DNA of 64,000 nucleotides. Origin: Geminicoccus roseus DSM 18922. Its GTDB lineage: Bacteria; Pseudomonadota; Alphaproteobacteria; Geminicoccales; Geminicoccaceae. Both the position numbers and the translations under genes were made by a program. Within the stretch, counting starts at the first letter, position 1. Each line of letters opens with the position of its first letter. The notes beneath the pieces are model-generated. The model saw nothing but the letters and a program-made list of their open reading frames with translations, did no database searches and was not told the DNA's origin. The DNA lies in NCBI RefSeq assembly GCF_000427665.1, contig NZ_KE386572.1, positions 4,278,373 to 4,342,372 on the forward strand, read 5' to 3'. Of this stretch, positions 27,347 to 35,727 are shown one piece after another.

Positions 27347-29118
27347 GGTCATCGATGACAAGAATGAGTACGCGCCTATTTCAGCGCCTCGATCAAAATG
27401 GCGTCGCAGGGAATCGGACAGAATCCTTTGCTCAGCGCGGCTGGACGCTAAACGCATCAACAGTGACTCCGGCTCTGCTCCTGTTCCGCCTGATTGTCAT
27501 TCTCGCCTTCGTCGTTCTCACCAATTCCGGGGCTGTTCAGCGGCTTTACCTGCTGGCTGACCAGCAGCGCTTCGGCACGCTGATCGGCTTCCTCGCCGTC
27601 TGGGGCCTTTGCCTGATTGCCCTGCTGATCGGGGCTTTCCAGCCCAATGCAGGTGTGCGGCTTGGTTGGGCAGCGATCTTCTCCATCAGCACTGGCCTGG
27701 GGGTCGCCTTCCATCAGGCGAGCGGCAGTGACCTTTCGGTGCTGGACGTCATCTCGATGTGGCACGTCCGTCACGAAGCCTCTCGAGCGGCCGACTTCTA
27801 CCGGAGCGACATCGAGAAGTTCGCGATGATGACAACCGGGTTCTTCATCGTGTTTGCCGCGGCGCCATCAGGACTGGCAAGCAAGGCCAGGCTGTGGCTC
27901 GGGCGGATGTGGTGGGCGCCGGCAGTGCCGGTTGCACTGATCGCCGCAATCGTCTTCCAGAAGGAGGGGGGAGGCGCTTCCGGTCTGCCCCGACAGTTCA
28001 CGCCGCTGGCGATGGGAGCAGTATCGGGCGCAATCCTGGTGAGCAACCCGGTCCTGCAGCGCCGGGAGGTCACGTGGACCCCTGGTGCGCCTAGGGTGCG
28101 CAAGATCGTCCTGCTGGTCGATGAGAGCGTGCGTGGCGACTATGTCGACTGGACGCCCGGCAATTCCTACACGCCCGGTCTTGCCAGCCTCGCGACATCG
28201 ATCAGCGATTTCGGCCCGGCAGCCTCCGGCGGCAACTGCAGCCATTACTCGAACGCGATCCTGCGGTTCATGGCAGCCCGCAACCATCTCGGGCAGGCGC
28301 TGCTGACCAACCCCACCATCTGGCAGTTCGCCAGGAAGGCCGGCTTCCGCACTGTCCATATCGATGCGCAGGCAAGCAGCATCAGCAGTTCTGGCAAGAT
28401 GCAGAACTTCATGACGACCAGCGAGATGCGCTCCATCGATGCCTTTCATCTGGTCGGCGACGCCGTTGCTCCGCCTGAGCGGGACAACCGCATGCTGGAC
28501 ATCGTCAGAACGGAGCTGGCCTCGGACCAGCCCACCTTCATCTATGCGGTCAAGAACGGGGCACATTTTCCCTATGACCAGAGCTATCCTGCCGAGGAGG
28601 CGCTGTTCCGACCGACGATGACCGAGGCGCCCAACGACGATGTCTCGGCCCGGATCCATTCCTTCCGTAACGCGGTGCGCTGGTCGGTCGACCGGTTCCT
28701 CGTGCGGATGGTTGACGAGATCGATCTGGATGAGACAGTCATCCTGTACACGTCGGATCATGGCCAGCAGTTCAGGCGCAACCGTCTTTCGCACTGCACC
28801 GTCGAGCAGCCGGACCCGCGCGAGGCCCTTGTTCCGCTTTTCGTGATCACGGGCGATGCGGAGCTCAAGGCAGACCTGGATCATAACGCTGCGGCCAGCC
28901 GCGGGCACGCCAGTCATTTCTCGATCATGCCGGCCGTGCTAGAACTGCTCGGATATGATACGGCGACGGTGGCTGCCGCCTATCCTGAATCACTGCTGAA
29001 GCCAAGCACGATACCCGCCAAGTTTACCAGCGGCGACATCTTTGGGTTGTTCTCTGCCCGGGTCCGCTGGCATACGCTCGATCTTACGCAGGACTACCTG
29101 GAGGAGCTTGGACGGTGA
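27343..29118 (+). CDS. Membrane sulfatase-fold protein (phosphoethanolamine transferase/sulfatase family)
   Basis: A 591-residue protein with four or five N-terminal membrane helices (about residues 50-225) and a periplasmic alkaline-phosphatase-superfamily domain. It has an early metal ligand in LLVDESVRGDYV, the putative nucleophile region ASGGNCSHYSN, and the late metal motif ILYTSDHGQQF with GHASHFSIMP. This resembles lipid A/surface-glycan phosphoethanolamine transferases of the EptA type. The start at 27343 overlaps the methyltransferase stop by ATGA; ATG 27355 with GAGG upstream is possible. It is the last gene of the polysaccharide operon and may decorate the polymer or lipid A. Confidence 0.82.
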   Translation: MRSSMTRMSTRLFQRLDQNGVAGNRTESFAQRGWTLNASTVTPALLLFRLIVILAFVVLTNSGAVQRLYLLADQQRFGTLIGFLAVWGLCLIALLIGAFQPNAGVRLGWAAIFSISTGLGVAFHQASGSDLSVLDVISMWHVRHEASRAADFYRSDIEKFAMMTTGFFIVFAAAPSGLASKARLWLGRMWWAPAVPVALIAAIVFQKEGGGASGLPRQFTPLAMGAVSGAILVSNPVLQRREVTWTPGAPRVRKIVLLVDESVRGDYVDWTPGNSYTPGLASLATSISDFGPAASGGNCSHYSNAILRFMAARNHLGQALLTNPTIWQFARKAGFRTVHIDAQASSISSSGKMQNFMTTSEMRSIDAFHLVGDAVAPPERDNRMLDIVRTELASDQPTFIYAVKNGAHFPYDQSYPAEEALFRPTMTEAPNDDVSARIHSFRNAVRWSVDRFLVRMVDEIDLDETVILYTSDHGQQFRRNRLSHCTVEQPDPREALVPLFVITGDAELKADLDHNAAASRGHASHFSIMPAVLELLGYDTATVAAAYPESLLKPSTIPAKFTSGDIFGLFSARVRWHTLDLTQDYLEELGR

Positions 29119-29525
29119 TACTCTCCGCCTCCGCGTACATCCCTAGTACACTCTGGTAGGAAAAAATTCATTTTTAGTCAAGACGCATCTCACGGTCGAG
29201 CGGGGGGTGGAGGCACCGGTCGATGGGAAAACTGAGGCCGGCCGGATCTCTTGCTGGCGTGGAGGGCTGCGGCAGTCGATCATAGATGCACCCGAGCCTC
29301 CGGCTCCATCACCCAATGCGTCATCCCCTCACTCAATGACGGGAATTAGATTGGGTTCTTGTTGCCTTTGTTTCACTCCACGAGAGCAGCATGTGATGGA
29401 GCGATGTTCTGCAGCAGGCATGCTGCGCAGGAGTGGGCGCGGTTCAAGGTAAGTTCGTGGGCCGATGCCGTTTCGCCGGCCAAGCAGACTACGGCGCTGG
29501 GCGGTCCCGTCGTTGTTCGGGCAGT
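29119..29525. other. Non-coding gap between the polysaccharide operon and the GH13 gene
   Basis: About 400 bases between convergent genes. The first 70 bases are AT-rich (AAAAAATTCATTTTTAG), and the rest approaches normal GC. An 8-bp inverted repeat (GCAGCATG at 29386 and CATGCTGC at 29419) is present. An 81-codon frame at 29207-29452 has no ribosome-binding site and no recognisable features. No convincing terminator hairpin with a T-run was found. Confidence 0.5.
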
Positions 29526-31340
29526 TCAGCCCCTGTCCTGCGAGAAGACCAGGACCGTGTAGGCGCCGATGCCGAGCGTGGCCTGGCAGCCCAGGCCGTC
29601 GCGGCCATCCGGCCGGGCGTCGGCGTCGCCGCTCCAGTGGTCGCCAAAGCCGGGGTCGTAGCCGCGCCAGTCGCTGTTGAGGCGCAGCCGCCAGCGGCCG
29701 GGGCGGGGGAAGCCGATCAGGTAGTGGGGGAACGGGCGGCCGGACAGGTTGAGGACCACCACCACGTCGTCGCCAGGGCCGCCGTCGCGCCAGCGGTGAT
29801 AGGCGATCACCTTGTCGGCGTTGTTGACGTGGTGGACATGGACATGCTGGCCGGTGAGGCCGGCGCTGACACCGTCCCGGTCCAGGCGCAGGCGGACCAG
29901 GTCCTGGTAGAACCGGAAGATCCCGGCAAAGCGGCTCTTCTTGTCCCAGTCCACCGGGTCGGCGTCGTGGAACCACTCGTCCTCCAGGAACTCCTGGCCC
30001 TGGAACAGCATCGGCACGCCCGGCGTGGTCAAGACGATCGCCGCCCCCAGCATCGAGCGCTTCTTCGCGGCATGGGAGGCGGGATCGTCCGGGGAGATGT
30101 CGTGGGGCACCCGCGCCCGGCCGTTGGCGACCTCGTCATGGGATTCGGTGTAGACCACCCGCTCGAACGCGTCCGCGCCGTAGCGATGGGCAATGGCATG
30201 TCGCAGCCGGTCCATGTCGCGGTCGGCATCGTTGGCGGCGATCACCGTCGCCCGCACCGCATGGACGAACGGCGCGTCCCACTGGCTGTCGAAGCCGGCC
30301 CCGCCAGCGCCGGTATCCCGGGTCAGCCAGGGATTGTCCTGCATGTCCTCGGCGATGCTGACCTTCCAGGGAAAGCGCGCCCGGATCTCGTCATGCACCC
30401 ACTGCATCAGGCTCCAGCCGTCGGGCAGGTCGCCGCCGGGATCATGGTCGCGCCCGTCCACGTTGCGGATAAAGGCGGTCATGTCCCAGCGCAGCCCGTC
30501 GCCGCGATACTCCTCCAGCCACATCAGGGCGTTGTCGAGGATGAAGCGGCGGACCTCCGGCCGGCCATAGTCCGGCCTGGTGTCACCCCAGGGGGTGCGG
30601 CGGCGCCAGTCGTTGTAGAAATAGATTCCGCCGCCGCCATGCTCGGCCCAGCCGTCGAAACGCCAGATGTCCAGGTCGCTCGGGCCGAAATGGTTGAACA
30701 CCACGTCGAAGATCACCGCGATGCCGCGCTGATGCGCGGCGCGCACCAGCTCCTTCAGGCTGTCCGGCCCGCCATAGTCGCTCTCGATCGCGAACAGGTG
30801 CGCCGGGTTGTAGCCCCAGGAATAGCCGCCGGCGAACTCGGCGACCGGCATGACCTGGATGGCGTTGACGCCCAGCTCCACCAGATGGTCGAGCCTCGCG
30901 ATGACCCCGTGCAGGTTGCCGGGCGCACCACCCCGGTCGTCGTTGAAGGTGCCGACATGCATCTCGTAGACGACCATCCGGTCGAGGGTCGGGGTGCGGT
31001 AGCCGGTGTCGCTGCCCCAGTCGAACCCGTCGGCGACCAGGATGGCGTTGCCGACCGAGCTGCCGACGTTGCGGGCATAAGGGTCGATGCGGCGAAGCTC
31101 CGTCTCGCCGTTGCGCACGTAGAAGAGATATTCGTCGCCGGCAGCGGCACCCTCGACCGCCGCCGACCAGAGCCCGTCGCCTTCCGGGGCCAGCGGATGG
31201 GCGGTCCTGGACCAGTTGTTGAAGGTCCCGGCGACGCTCACGGCACTGGCGAACGGCGCCCAGGTCCGGAACACCGCCCCCTCCGCAAACAGGGTGGCGC
31301 CCATGCGGTCCGACGAAGCGGGATCGAGCAGGTTCGGCAT
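29526..31340 (-). CDS. GH13 alpha-amylase/branching-enzyme-like glycoside hydrolase
   Basis: A 604-residue enzyme with an N-terminal CBM48/E-set domain (FRTWAPFASAVSVAGTFNNW) and a GH13 (beta/alpha)8 barrel. All four conserved regions are present: FDVVFNH, GLRWDMTA with nucleophile D286, SIAEDMQ with acid/base E331, and YTESHDE with H401-D402. A C-terminal beta domain follows. There is no signal peptide, so it acts in the cytoplasm on glycogen-like glucans, either as a short branching-type enzyme or as an alpha-glucanase. The start at 31340 follows GGGAG; the longer frame upstream is low-complexity. A decayed copy of its C-terminus lies at 11548-11768. Confidence 0.88.
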   Translation of the reverse strand: MPNLLDPASSDRMGATLFAEGAVFRTWAPFASAVSVAGTFNNWSRTAHPLAPEGDGLWSAAVEGAAAGDEYLFYVRNGETELRRIDPYARNVGSSVGNAILVADGFDWGSDTGYRTPTLDRMVVYEMHVGTFNDDRGGAPGNLHGVIARLDHLVELGVNAIQVMPVAEFAGGYSWGYNPAHLFAIESDYGGPDSLKELVRAAHQRGIAVIFDVVFNHFGPSDLDIWRFDGWAEHGGGGIYFYNDWRRRTPWGDTRPDYGRPEVRRFILDNALMWLEEYRGDGLRWDMTAFIRNVDGRDHDPGGDLPDGWSLMQWVHDEIRARFPWKVSIAEDMQDNPWLTRDTGAGGAGFDSQWDAPFVHAVRATVIAANDADRDMDRLRHAIAHRYGADAFERVVYTESHDEVANGRARVPHDISPDDPASHAAKKRSMLGAAIVLTTPGVPMLFQGQEFLEDEWFHDADPVDWDKKSRFAGIFRFYQDLVRLRLDRDGVSAGLTGQHVHVHHVNNADKVIAYHRWRDGGPGDDVVVVLNLSGRPFPHYLIGFPRPGRWRLRLNSDWRGYDPGFGDHWSGDADARPDGRDGLGCQATLGIGAYTVLVFSQDRG

Positions 31341-31535
31341 GGCAGGGCTCCCGCGGCCGCCGGCGCCCGACGCCGGGGCGGCCGCTTCCAGAAAACAGCC
31401 AATGCACTCCAAAAAAAACGCTCCGGCAATGGTGTGGATGGCACCGCTGGCAGGCGATGGACTTTCCTTTCCGGCCGACGGCATCCTGGCCCTCCTGGAG
31501 CGCCCCCGGCGATCGGTCAGCCAAGGCGGAACAAC

Positions 31536-32606
31536 ATGATCGTGCTCGTCGTCGCGCTCTGGATCGTCTCGCTCGGGCTGCTGCTCGTGACCCTGCTGCC
31601 GCTGGTCAGGAGCCCGCGATGGTGGGTGCGGGTCTGGGACTATCCGCGGCTCCAGGTGGCCAGCGCCCTGGCCCTGGCGCTGGTGGGCCAGCTGCTCCTG
31701 CTCGGGCGGGAGGGGCCGGAGATCGCGCTGATGCTGGCCACGGCGGCCGGCCTCGCCTGGCAGATCTGGCGGATCTGGCCCTACACGCGCCTGCACCGGC
31801 GGCAGGTCCTGCCGGCGAAGGCGTCCGACCCGTCCCGGTCGATCCGGCTGCTGGTCGCCAACGTCCTGCAGGACAACCGCCGGGCCGACCTTTTGCTGCG
31901 CCGCGTCGAGGAAGCCGATCCGGACCTGGTGCTCGCGGTGGAAACCAATGGGTGGTGGGACGAGCGCCTGGCGGTGCTGCGCGAGGACAGACCGTTCGCA
32001 GTCTGCCATCCGCTGGAGAACACCTACGGCATGCACCTGTTCTCGCGCCTGGAGCTGAGTGACATCCGGGTCCAGGACCGCGTCAGCCAGGACATTCCCT
32101 CGTTCTTCGCCCGGGTGCGGCTGCGCTCAGGAACGCTGGTCAACCTGCATTGCGTGCATCCCGAGCCGCCGCAGCCCGGCAACGACGTGGCGGAGCGGGA
32201 CGCCGAACTCATGCTGGTGGCGCGCGAGGCGGAGAAGGACGGGCGCCCGACCATCGTGTGCGGCGACCTGAACGACGTGGCCTGGTCGCACACCACCCGG
32301 ATGTTCCAGCGGATCAGCGGCCTGCTCGACCCGCGGATCGGCCGGGGGCTCTACCCGACCTTCCATGCCGAGCACCGGCTGGCGCGCTGGCCGCTCGACC
32401 ACGTGTTCCACGACGCCAGCTTCCGGCTGGTCCGCCTGGAAGTGCTGGACTATTTCGGCTCCGACCATTTCGCCATCCTGGTGGAACTGCTGCACGACCC
32501 GGCCGCGGTCGCCCTGCACGAGATCCCGGAGGCCGATGCCGAGGATCGGACGGAGGCTGCGGAGAAGATCGCGGAGGGGAGGGAGGCTGCGGCGGAGGCG
32601 TCCTGA
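31536..32606 (+). CDS. Membrane-anchored endonuclease/exonuclease/phosphatase (EEP) family protein
   Basis: A 356-residue protein with two or three N-terminal membrane helices (IVLVVALWIVSLGLLLVTLLPL and following) and a C-terminal EEP domain. Domain motifs are LLVANVLQDNRR, DLVLAVETNGWWDE with the metal Glu, GDLNDVAWS, LDHVFHD and the terminal FGSDHFAI with the catalytic Asp-His. The family cleaves phosphodiesters in nucleic acids, lipids or small molecules, and the substrate is not predictable here. The start at 31536 follows AAGGCGGA. It is divergent from the GH13 gene across 195 bases that include a long GC-rich inverted repeat near 31352-31384. Confidence 0.88.
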   Translation: MIVLVVALWIVSLGLLLVTLLPLVRSPRWWVRVWDYPRLQVASALALALVGQLLLLGREGPEIALMLATAAGLAWQIWRIWPYTRLHRRQVLPAKASDPSRSIRLLVANVLQDNRRADLLLRRVEEADPDLVLAVETNGWWDERLAVLREDRPFAVCHPLENTYGMHLFSRLELSDIRVQDRVSQDIPSFFARVRLRSGTLVNLHCVHPEPPQPGNDVAERDAELMLVAREAEKDGRPTIVCGDLNDVAWSHTTRMFQRISGLLDPRIGRGLYPTFHAEHRLARWPLDHVFHDASFRLVRLEVLDYFGSDHFAILVELLHDPAAVALHEIPEADAEDRTEAAEKIAEGREAAAEAS

Positions 32607-32710
32607 GGCGGCCGCTGCCGCATGGTCACGGCGGCGGCGCGACCGGCATGTCGAAGCAACCGTGCGCCCGAGGGGTTGACCTGCAGCGAAACATCGATAA
32701 TTCTGGATAC

Positions 32711-33064
32711 ATGGATGACAATGATGCTGTCGCGGCCCTGGCCGCCCTTGCCCAGATCACCCGGCTGGAAACCTTTCGCCTGCTGGTGCGCCACGAGCCG
32801 GACGGGCTGCCGGCCGGCGAGATCGCCCGCCGGCTCGGGGTGCCGCAGAACACCATGTCGGCGCACCTGGCGGTGCTGACCCGGGAAGGGCTGGCCCGCT
32901 CGGAGCGGCACAGCCGCTTGATCATCTACCGCGCCGACCTCGCGCGGCTGCAGGCGCTCACCCTCTACCTCGTCCAGGACTGCTGCGGGGGCAGCCCGGC
33001 GCTCTGCGGCTCCCTGGTCGCCGCCCTGGCCCCGTGCGGCCCGGCCGAAACGGAAACGCGATGA
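32711..33064 (+). CDS. arsR: ArsR-family arsenical repressor
   Basis: A 117-residue winged-helix repressor. The core reads ALAQITRLETFRLLVRHEP, the recognition helix region is GVPQNTMSAHLAVLTREGL, and the wing is SRLIIYRAD. A C-terminal Cys cluster (VQDCCGGSPALC, later APC) is the probable arsenite-binding site, as in ArsR types with C-terminal thiolates. There is no evident ribosome-binding site. TTGACC (32676) and GATAAT (32696) lie just upstream with short spacing, and the second ends ten bases before the ATG, so a leaderless message is possible. It heads the ars operon and overlaps arsC by four bases. Confidence 0.92.
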   Translation: MDDNDAVAALAALAQITRLETFRLLVRHEPDGLPAGEIARRLGVPQNTMSAHLAVLTREGLARSERHSRLIIYRADLARLQALTLYLVQDCCGGSPALCGSLVAALAPCGPAETETR

Positions 33065-33483
33065 CCATCACGATCTACCACAATCCGCAGTGTGGCACCT
33101 CGCGCAACGTGCTGGCGCTGATCCGCAACAGCGGCGAGGAGCCGGTGGTCGTCGAGTACCTGAAGACGCCGCCCAGCCGGGACGAACTGGCTGATCTGGT
33201 GCGGCGCATGGCCATCCCGCCGCGCGGCCTGCTCCGGCAGAAGGGCACGCCCCATGACGAACTGGGCCTGGGCGATCCCAACCTGTCGGACGACCAGCTC
33301 CTGGATGCGATGGCTGCCCATCCGATCCTGATGAACCGCCCGGTGGTGGTCTCGCCCCTGGGCGCCAGGCTGTGCCGGCCGTCGGAAACCGTGCTGGACC
33401 TGCTGCCGTCGCCGCAGCGCGGCGCGTTCGCCAAGGAGGACGGCCAGCCGGTCGTCGATACCAGCGGCGGCCGCCTGATCTGA
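33061..33483 (+). CDS. arsC: Arsenate reductase, glutaredoxin-coupled (ArsC)
   Basis: A 140-residue ArsC/Spx-fold enzyme. The catalytic Cys is C11 in [12 protein letters not shown]. Further family blocks are [21 protein letters not shown] and the active-site Arg region [21 protein letters not shown]. It reduces arsenate to arsenite in the cytoplasm using glutathione and glutaredoxin, supplying substrate to the Acr3 pump encoded next. The ATG at 33061 overlaps the arsR stop, so the two are translationally coupled. Confidence 0.95.
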   Translation: MTITIYHNPQCGTSRNVLALIRNSGEEPVVVEYLKTPPSRDELADLVRRMAIPPRGLLRQKGTPHDELGLGDPNLSDDQLLDAMAAHPILMNRPVVVSPLGARLCRPSETVLDLLPSPQRGAFAKEDGQPVVDTSGGRLI

Positions 33484-33505
33484 TCCCTTCAAACTGGATT
33501 TCGCC

Positions 33506-34585
33506 ATGCCCGCGCCGGCTCCAGCCTCCCGGCTGTCCTTTCTCGACCGCTACCTGACCTTGTGGATCTTTGCCGCCATGGCTTTGGGCGTCCTGCTGGG
33601 CACCCTGTTCGACGGGCTGCCCGGCGCGCTCGACCGGCTGTCGGTCGGCACCACCAACATCCCGATCGCGATCGGCCTGATCCTGATGATGTACCCGCCT
33701 TTGGCGAAGGTGCGCTACGAGGAACTGCCCCGGGTGTTCGCCGACAAGCGGGTGCTGGCCCTGTCGCTGGTGCAGAACTGGCTGATCGGCCCGGTGCTGA
33801 TGTTCGTGCTGGCGGTGATCTTCCTGCGCGACCAGCCGGACTACATGACCGGCCTGATCCTGATCGGCCTGGCCCGCTGCATCGCCATGGTCCTGGTCTG
33901 GAACCAGCTGGCCCGCGGCGACAACCAGTACGTGGCGGGGCTGGTGGCGTTCAACTCGATTTTTCAGATCCTGTTCTTCAGCGTCTATGCCTGGATCTTC
34001 CTGACCGTCCTGCCGCCTTTGTTCGGGCTGGAGGGCAGCGTGGTCGAGGTCGGCTTCTGGACGATTGCCGAGGCCGTGCTGATCTATCTGGGCATCCCGT
34101 TCCTGGCGGGATTCCTGACCCGGCGGGTCCTGACCGCGCGGCGCGGCCAGGCCTGGTATGAAGAAGTGTTCCTGCCGCGGATCGGGCCGGTCACGCTCGC
34201 GGCCCTGCTGTTCACCATCGTCGCGATGTTCGCGCTGAAGGGCGATGACCTGGTGCGGCTGCCGGCCGATGCTGTCCGCATCGCCATCCCGCTCTCGCTC
34301 TACTTTCTGATCCAGTTCGTGATCAGCTTCGCCATGGGCCGGTGGATCGCCGCGGACTATCCGCGCACCACCGCCATCGCGTTCACCGCCGCCGGCAACA
34401 ATTTCGAGCTGGCGATCGCCGTGGCGATCGCGGCGTTCGGGCTGGCCTCCCCGGTGGCGTTCGCCGCGGTGATCGGGCCGCTGGTCGAGGTGCCGGTGCT
34501 GATCCTCCTGGTGCACGTGGCGTTGCGCCTGGGCCAGCGCTGGTTCCCGCAGGATCGCGCCGTGGCCGCGGGGGGCACGGCATGA
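33506..34585 (+). CDS. acr3: Arsenite efflux transporter Acr3 (ArsB-type)
   Basis: A 359-residue membrane protein with ten predicted helices. It carries the Acr3 signatures [23 protein letters not shown], the essential Cys (C125) in [19 protein letters not shown], and the C-terminal [16 protein letters not shown] plus [10 protein letters not shown]. It exports arsenite using the proton gradient. It starts 22 bases after arsC and overlaps arsH by four bases. Length and motifs leave little doubt that this is Acr3 rather than the unrelated ArsB family. Confidence 0.96.
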   Translation: MPAPAPASRLSFLDRYLTLWIFAAMALGVLLGTLFDGLPGALDRLSVGTTNIPIAIGLILMMYPPLAKVRYEELPRVFADKRVLALSLVQNWLIGPVLMFVLAVIFLRDQPDYMTGLILIGLARCIAMVLVWNQLARGDNQYVAGLVAFNSIFQILFFSVYAWIFLTVLPPLFGLEGSVVEVGFWTIAEAVLIYLGIPFLAGFLTRRVLTARRGQAWYEEVFLPRIGPVTLAALLFTIVAMFALKGDDLVRLPADAVRIAIPLSLYFLIQFVISFAMGRWIAADYPRTTAIAFTAAGNNFELAIAVAIAAFGLASPVAFAAVIGPLVEVPVLILLVHVALRLGQRWFPQDRAVAAGGTA

Positions 34586-35340
34586 CCGGGACCAGCAGGT
34601 TGCGGCCGCTGCCCGATCCCGACCACCTGCCGGCCCTGGACCGGAAGCTGGTCCGGCTGCGGCCGGATCCGGCGGGCGACGTCCCGCCGCCCCGCATCCT
34701 CCTGCTGTACGGCTCCCTGCGGCCGCGCTCCTATTCCAGGCTGGCGGTCGAGGAGGCTGCCCGGCTCCTGCGCCTGTTCGGCGCGGAGACCCGGATCTTC
34801 GACCCGCACGACCTGCCGCTGCCCGACCAGGTCGAGGGCGACGATCATCCCGCCATCCAGGAGCTGCGCGAGCATTCCTTGTGGTCGGACGGCCAGGTCT
34901 GGTGCAGCCCCGAGCGGCATGGCCAGGTCACCGGCGTGATGAAGGCGCAGATCGACCACCTGCCGCTGGCCCTGCGCGGGATGCGGCCGACCCAGGGCCG
35001 CACCCTTGCGGTGATGCAGGTGTCCGGCGGCTCCCAGTCCTTCAACGCGGTCAACACGCTGCGCCTGCTTGGCCGGTGGATGCGGATGTTCACCATTCCC
35101 AACCAGTCCAGCGTCGCCAAGGCCTACCAGGCGTTCGACGAGGCCGGCCGGATGCGGCCATCCGCCTACTACGACCGGATCGTCGACGTGATGGAGGAAC
35201 TGGTCCGCTTCACCCTGCTGCTCCGACCGCAGGTCGCGGCGCTGACCGACCGTTATTCGGAGCGGGTTGCCGCCGCCCGCACCGCTGCCGGGGAGGATCT
35301 GTCCGGGATCGCGATCGCGCCCCAGCCGGCGTCGAGCTGA
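34582..35340 (+). CDS. arsH: ArsH, NADPH-dependent FMN reductase of the arsenic operon
   Basis: A 252-residue flavodoxin-like protein. FMN-binding motifs are [14 protein letters not shown] near residue 40 and the [21 protein letters not shown] loop, which is diagnostic of Ars[19 protein letters not shown] follows. ArsH oxidises trivalent organoarsenicals or acts as an NADPH:FMN/quinone reductase. The start overlaps the acr3 stop (ATGA), and it closes the arsR-arsC-acr3-arsH operon. Confidence 0.95.
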   Translation: MTGTSRLRPLPDPDHLPALDRKLVRLRPDPAGDVPPPRILLLYGSLRPRSYSRLAVEEAARLLRLFGAETRIFDPHDLPLPDQVEGDDHPAIQELREHSLWSDGQVWCSPERHGQVTGVMKAQIDHLPLALRGMRPTQGRTLAVMQVSGGSQSFNAVNTLRLLGRWMRMFTIPNQSSVAKAYQAFDEAGRMRPSAYYDRIVDVMEELVRFTLLLRPQVAALTDRYSERVAAARTAAGEDLSGIAIAPQPASS

Positions 35341-35434
35341 GGCCGGCCCCGGCAGGGGGGCGGCTGCTGCGGCACCACGGCGGGTAGGCAAGAACCGAGG
35401 TTCGACGCATCCTGGCAGTACGTGCGTATGTAGA

Positions 35435-35689
35435 ATGAAAGCCCGCCCAGCCATGGCCAAATATCGACGCCCGCCCCCAGATCCGTGCTCGGAGCCGGAA
35501 GTGCAGCGAGTCCGGGTGTGGGGCAGCGAGGACGATCTGGACCAGATCGAGGCGCTGGCGCAGGTCCTTTCCGACGAGGGGCCGGCTTCCGACGCGCTGC
35601 GCCGCAGGCTGGAGATGATCCTCGCCAGCGACGCAGCGGGTGTCCAGGACAATCACCTGGCCAACTGGGAATCGATCGTCCGCCACTGA
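35435..35689 (+). CDS. Small acidic hypothetical protein
   Basis: An 84-residue frame (MKARPAMAKYRRPPP ... NHLANWESIVRH). The N-terminus is basic and Pro-rich, and the rest is acidic and helical (SEDDLDQIEALAQVLSDEG, ALRRRLEMILASD). ATG 35453 is an alternative start and neither has a good ribosome-binding site. The composition is protein-like and it fits between arsH and the convergent kinase gene. I do not recognise a family. Confidence 0.45.
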   Translation: MKARPAMAKYRRPPPDPCSEPEVQRVRVWGSEDDLDQIEALAQVLSDEGPASDALRRRLEMILASDAAGVQDNHLANWESIVRH

Positions 35690-35727
35690 GCAGCCTGCGG
35701 GAAACAGGCCGCCGCAGGCAGGCCTGG

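Noticed and set aside
29207..29452. 81-codon plus-strand frame in the gap before the GH13 gene
   Set aside because: No ribosome-binding site, no recognisable motif and composition like translated non-coding DNA.
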